A stretch of 64,000 nt of DNA from Chenopodium formosanum. Its lineage: Eukaryota; Streptophyta; Magnoliopsida; Caryophyllales; Amaranthaceae. The notes under the pieces were generated by a model that worked only from the letters and a program-made list of their open reading frames with translations, ran no database searches and was not told the DNA's origin. The stretch spans positions 35,331,501 to 35,395,500 of the forward strand of contig CM044866.1 of assembly GCA_024500155.1 (NCBI GenBank), written 5' to 3'. Below, piece by piece: positions 60,379 through 64,000 of the stretch (position 1 is its first letter; every line of letters starts with the position of its first letter). A program made the translations under genes and the position numbers.

Positions 60379-60911
60379 TGATGATTGTCATTTATGACAC
60401 TCATTTGGTCCTTTTTAGGGTGAAATTAATGTTATTTTATAGCTCTTTTCTTTAGATTTCCCTTATTTTTACTCCTTATTTCTTTAGTTTGCACTTTTCT
60501 TAGTTGGTTTTCTATTTTTATGCATTTCTTGGTTTATTTTGCTATTTTCCCTTTTATTTGCTTGTTTTCGTTCATTTTTTAGGTTATGATCATAATTTGA
60601 GGGTTCCCGAGTCTCCTTCCCAAGTTTTACATCATTTGAGACAAGGCATCTCAAACGATGTAAAACTTGGGAAGGAGACTCGGGAATCCTTGGATTATGA
60701 TCATAACCTGAAAATTGAACGAAAACAAGCAAATAAAAGGGAAAATAGCAAAATAAACCAAGAAATGCATAAAAATAGAAAACCAACTAAGCAAAGTGCA
60801 AACTAAAGAAATAAGGAGTAAAACTAGGGAAAAACTAAAGAAAAGAGCTATAAAATAGGATGAATTTCACCCTAAAAAGGACCAAATGAGTGCCATAAAT
60901 GACACTCATCA
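60379..60911. repeat. 533-bp near-perfect palindrome made of two LTR-like starts
   Basis: The left arm (60379 to about 60640) starts TGATGATTGTCATTTATGAC. The right arm, read on the minus strand from 60911, starts TGATGAGTGTCATTTATGGC. They stay near-identical inward through GGTTATGATCATAA and CCGAGTCTCCTTCCCAAG to a short spacer at about 60641-60655. Because of this, mirror-image frames of 100 codons appear on both strands (60484-60786 and 60504-60806); they are not genes. Its transcript could fold into a long hairpin. Confidence 0.88.
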
Positions 60912-61500
60912 AATTCCCCCAAGCTAAACTTTTGCTCGTCCTCGAGCAAAACCAAGCAAGCAAGAATAAGAATGAAAGACTTATTCAAAAAGAAAAAGAA
61001 AGACATAAGATGGGAATATACACTAAGACTCACTAACGTAGGAATGATGGTTGCTTTTAGCTACAACAAGCCCTTTAAACCCCAAAGTCACCTATGAGGA
61101 CGAGTGAGGTCTCGTAAAGGTTTCCTAAGAGCTTAACCTATAACTCTCCACCAACATACATATCATAAGTTTAAATTTAGATGTTTTTTTAGAGAATGTA
61201 AATAATGCTAGACATTGCTTATATAGTGGAAAATTAAGTGGGAAAAGAATGCATGCACAAATTGATGACAGAAACTTCCATCCCCTTTCTAAAAGAAAAT
61301 TGCATGCATGCATAGCTATCTCAGTATGTAATAGTGTTCTTGTCTCCTCCTTTTTGTCCCTTTTTTTATTTTTTTTCCCTTTTTTTTCCTTTGATAATGA
61401 AAATAAGATTAACATATCTAATTTTCCACCATTTACATTTACATTATTGTGGCATTACTCTTGATTTTTTTAATCTATATTGAACTATATATGTGTTCAT
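60912..61500 (-). mobile_element. 3' end of a minus-strand LTR retroelement (fragment)
   Basis: On the minus strand the bases before the LTR-like start at 60911 read TTTGCTCGAGGACGAGCAAA, then AGCTTGGGGGAATT. A CTCGAG-centred hairpin followed by a G-rich polypurine tract is found before the 3' LTR of many plant gypsy elements (Athila/Tat group). No coding motif is seen to the right; the fragment ends somewhere before the Helitron gene. 61125-61464 contains T runs and short frames that I do not accept as genes. Confidence 0.55.
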
Positions 61501-61702
61501 GTACATGAATTAAATTGAAAAATAACCCAAAAATGAACTACTTAGGCTGAATTCCAAGCTGTTCCATCACTACAAACACATAGAAAAACAAGAAAAAGTT
61601 ATATAAAAATAAAAATAATCTCACAAATGGTTATAAGAAAATATACACACTCTCCAAACTAATATGTATGAAAAAATGATGATAACTTACCCTTTGAATC
61701 TG
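61501..61702. other. AT-rich sequence downstream of the Helitron helicase
   Basis: No gene. The Helitron 3' terminus (hairpin plus CTRR) would be expected on this side, but I could not fix it. Confidence 0.35.
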
Positions 61703-63416
61703 CTAAATGATTCCTGCCAAGCGAAGAATATCATAAGATACTATATTCTTAACCTTCGTTGCATCTTGTTGCTTAGTGTTAGCTTCAGTTATTACACTAA
61801 CATTAGCTGATTTTCGAGCTCTAGAGAGCGCAAAATATAATTGTCCATGTGAAAAACATGATCGTGGTAGAAAAACCATAACTTGACTTAGTGTTTGTCG
61901 TTGAGCTTTATTGATTGTCATTGCAAAACTAAGTTTCAAAGGAAATTGTTTTCTCTGAAATTGAAAAGGATAGCCTGCTGAATCTGATGGGCGTAAGGAT
62001 ATTCTCGGAATCACCACATGCTGACCCTTATTATGTCCAACAGTAATAACACACTCTATGAGATTACGAAAAAATCGTTTACATATTAGTCTTGTTCCAT
62101 TACACAAGCCAGATGATGGCAGAATGTTTCTTAACAGAATAACAGGACTATTGACTTTCAGCTCTAGCACATGAGGACTCATACCACCAGGACAAAGCTT
62201 GTTTTGAAATTTAGTAGGATATACAACACAATATTCATCAATCATTGTGTCATAGCTTTTATATACTACTGATTCACCTGGGAATTTGCAAATCAAGCTT
62301 AAATTAATAGCATCAACATCCTCATTCATCGTTGTCAATATAGCTCTTGTAGTAAAAATATCTGAGCTGAATGGAAGCATATCCATTTCTGGAAATGCTA
62401 CAGCTGTTAGATGTACATCTCAACTTCTCCAGTATAACAAGGCTTAACAGTTTCCGGTGGCAGCTCAACAAACGCATCCTCAGTGATTTGCAATTCACCA
62501 TTTCCCAGTGCCAACAAAAAAGCTGCATATGCAGGATCATCTTTAGCTCTTAAGTTTTCAGTAAGCTTGAACTTCAGCAGCTATGGCCACAGAGCAGAAC
62601 TAACTAAACTCGCAGCAACTACTTCTCGTTGTGTTTTTCATGGAACAATAGGAAGAACTTGTCTAAAATCCCCGCCAAAAACTACTATTTTGCCTCCAAA
62701 TAATTCACTTGAACTATAAATATCTCTGAGTAGTGAATCGAGGGATTCGATATTCTCCTTTTTAGCCATAGAAGCTTCATCCCAAATAATCAATGTAGTT
62801 TCCCTTAAATGTGCAGCTAGACTTCCCCGGTTAGGAACATTACAAGCAAGAGAGCCTGAAGGATCTAAAGGGATTTTAAACCGTGAATGTGCAGTTCTAC
62901 CTAAAGGAATATTGGCTGCAGCAACACCTGAAGTGGTTGTTGGTAAAACAATCTTACTCATTGATCTGATTTCTGCATATAGAGCATTATATAAAAAAGT
63001 ATTCCCTGTCCCACCAGGACCATCTATGAAAAAGGCACCGAGCTTTCCCTTTGTAACATGATCCATAATGATATCGAATGCAACTCGTTGAGCCTGATTT
63101 AACTTATCTTTACATTCTAAACATTCTGGTGGTATCGGTGCATTCAATGAATCTTCTATGTCTTTCGTTACATGTATAGAATTATCATCATCTTCTACTA
63201 AATTATGTAACCCAAAAGATTTCAACGAACTTCCCATTGACTCAACATACTGCTCAACTGATCTTATGGTTAATTGTTTCAATATTGCAGCATCTGTAGG
63301 ATATTTATGTCGGTAATCCTCCGAAAGTGAAACATAATATTTCAACCACAAAGACAAAGGATTGATAGGCTGACAGAAAATAAGAAATGTAGCAAACAAT
63401 TTTCAAATAACATGAG
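61703..63416 (-). pseudogene. Helitron Pif1-type helicase, C-terminal part (truncated by CACTA element)
   Basis: The minus-strand frame 63399-62638 reads LFATFLIFCQPINPLSLW..., LNQAQRVAFDIIMDHV, then Walker A GPGGTGNTFLYNAL (usual K is N), TTTSGVAAANIPLGRTAHS, Walker B IIWDEASM, and GGDFRQVLPIVP, followed by TGA. The frame 62386-61703 continues with TTRAILTTMNEDVDAIN, CNGTRLICKRF and the last helicase motif, AMTINKAQRQTLSQ...HGQLYFALSRAR. Order and motifs match the helicase half of plant Helitron RepHel. Stops at 62638 and upstream of 63399 plus the Walker A change make it dead. The Rep part is missing, cut off by the CACTA end at 63417. Confidence 0.88.
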
Positions 63417-64000
63417 CACTAGTAGAAAATACTAAATGGCAAGCGGTTCAAACCCCTAATGGGAAGCGGTTTTTGAACCGCATGCTCTTAGGGGGCTTGC
63501 CATTGGTCTTTTAAATGGCAAGCGGTTCTGAACCGCTTGCCATTTGTAGTGAAAGGGCAGCGGTTTTGGCGCCAAACCGCTGCCTATTACACCTATAAAA
63601 AATAAAATAAAATAAAAAATTGGGGTTTTTTTCACGTAAATTAATACACAATCACAATATATATAAAAACATTAACATTTTCATTAATTAATTGTAGTAA
63701 TATTACATTTCAGCCAAAGAAAAAATATTTTAAAAAAATTAATACAAATTGTAACACCAACAAAACAAAACATTAAAAAAATAAATAAAAAAAAAACCAA
63801 GCAGCAGCCCCTGTTCTCTGTTCTCAGAACCACGCATCATCTACCACCACCGCAATAATCACCTCAATCAACCTCCATAATTGACGCCACCACCGCACCT
63901 GAATCATAAAAAAAAAAAAAAAAAAAAAGGCAAGCATTTATTCAGATCTAGACAAAACCGAAAACAAAAGAAAAAAAAGAAAGATCTAGACACCAACCAC
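63417..64000. mobile_element. CACTA (En/Spm) transposon end, continues beyond window
   Basis: It starts CACTAGTAGAAAAT, a CACTA terminal inverted repeat, inserted into the helicase with GAG (63414-63416) as the likely 3-bp target copy. Subterminal repeats ATGGCAAGCGGTT follow on both strands. 63514-63544 is a perfect 31-bp palindrome with a 1-base centre, and 63557-63583 is a near-perfect one (GCAGCGGTTTTGG). Such subterminal motifs bind the element's transposase accessory protein in En/Spm. From 63584 on the sequence is A-rich, with an A run at 63908-63930 and no gene. The other end is outside, so size and type are unknown. Confidence 0.75.

Noticed and set aside
60484..60806. Two 100-codon frames on opposite strands with nearly the same protein
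   Set aside because: They are mirror images produced by the palindrome; there is no domain, and the hydrophobic start is just T-rich sequence.
60374..60916. Target duplication around the palindrome
   Set aside because: The flanks AATGA and AATTC do not match, so a simple TIR transposon insertion is not supported.
63417..63552. A complete 136-bp CACTA-type MITE ending TTTGTAGTG
   Set aside because: The right end (reverse complement CACTACAAATGG) fits loosely, but the flanking triplets differ (GAG and AAA). More dyads continue to the right, so a larger element is more likely.

Overview
The window is flowering-plant nuclear DNA made almost entirely of transposable elements and one satellite array. 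The support is plant-type Tat (Ty3/gypsy), Ty1/copia, LINE, Helitron, CACTA and MITE sequences, plant-style GT-AG introns and AT-rich spacers. I see no intact host gene, no rRNA or tRNA gene and nothing prokaryotic. I would not name a genus from this sequence; a eudicot is a guess.

Layout of 1-44091: a nest that can be taken apart from termini and target-site duplications (TSDs). Element A is a Tat-type gypsy retrotransposon on the + strand whose 5' end lies outside the window. It supplies gag tail, protease, RT/RNase H, a second RNase H, integrase, two genes on the opposite strand, and a 3' LTR starting at 12209. That LTR was hit three times: by a solo LTR E (13068-14382, TSD AATTC), by a small TIR element (14714-15040, TSD TTA), and by a second, related Tat element B (15190-43561, near-TSD ATTAC/ATTAT). 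The remainder of A's LTR reappears at 43562-44091. B has both LTRs, a primer binding site, gag, pol and the same two antisense genes. B was itself split at 28325/38433 by a minus-strand copia element C (LTRs 28326-29070 and 37693-38432). C's gag was split by a solo LTR D (32902-35314, perfect TSD CTTAC). All the pol genes are broken by stops and frameshifts.

Layout of 44092-64000: about 1.4 kb of unassigned spacer, then a LINE ORF1 (DUF4283 plus zinc knuckle; 45567-47004). This is cut off by a 13.4-kb satellite array (47005-60378) of about 40-bp monomers in two linked variants with higher-order blocks. The array ends at a 533-bp near-perfect palindrome (60379-60911) that looks like two head-on copies of an LTR start, followed by a minus-strand retroelement tail. 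Next is a minus-strand Helitron Pif1-type helicase (61703-63416), interrupted by the end of a CACTA transposon that runs off the right edge.

The most unusual points are: (1) the two genes on the antisense strand of the Tat elements are spliced genes whose GT-AG introns sit at the same places in both copies; (2) clusters of short GC-rich dyads of the TGTCGC...GCGACA type occur in nearly every non-coding junction of the Tat elements, in an A-specific and a B-specific form; (3) the satellite monomer is built from about 10-bp TCAAA units plus a dyad centred on AGCT. Everything here was read by eye; no database search or alignment was run.
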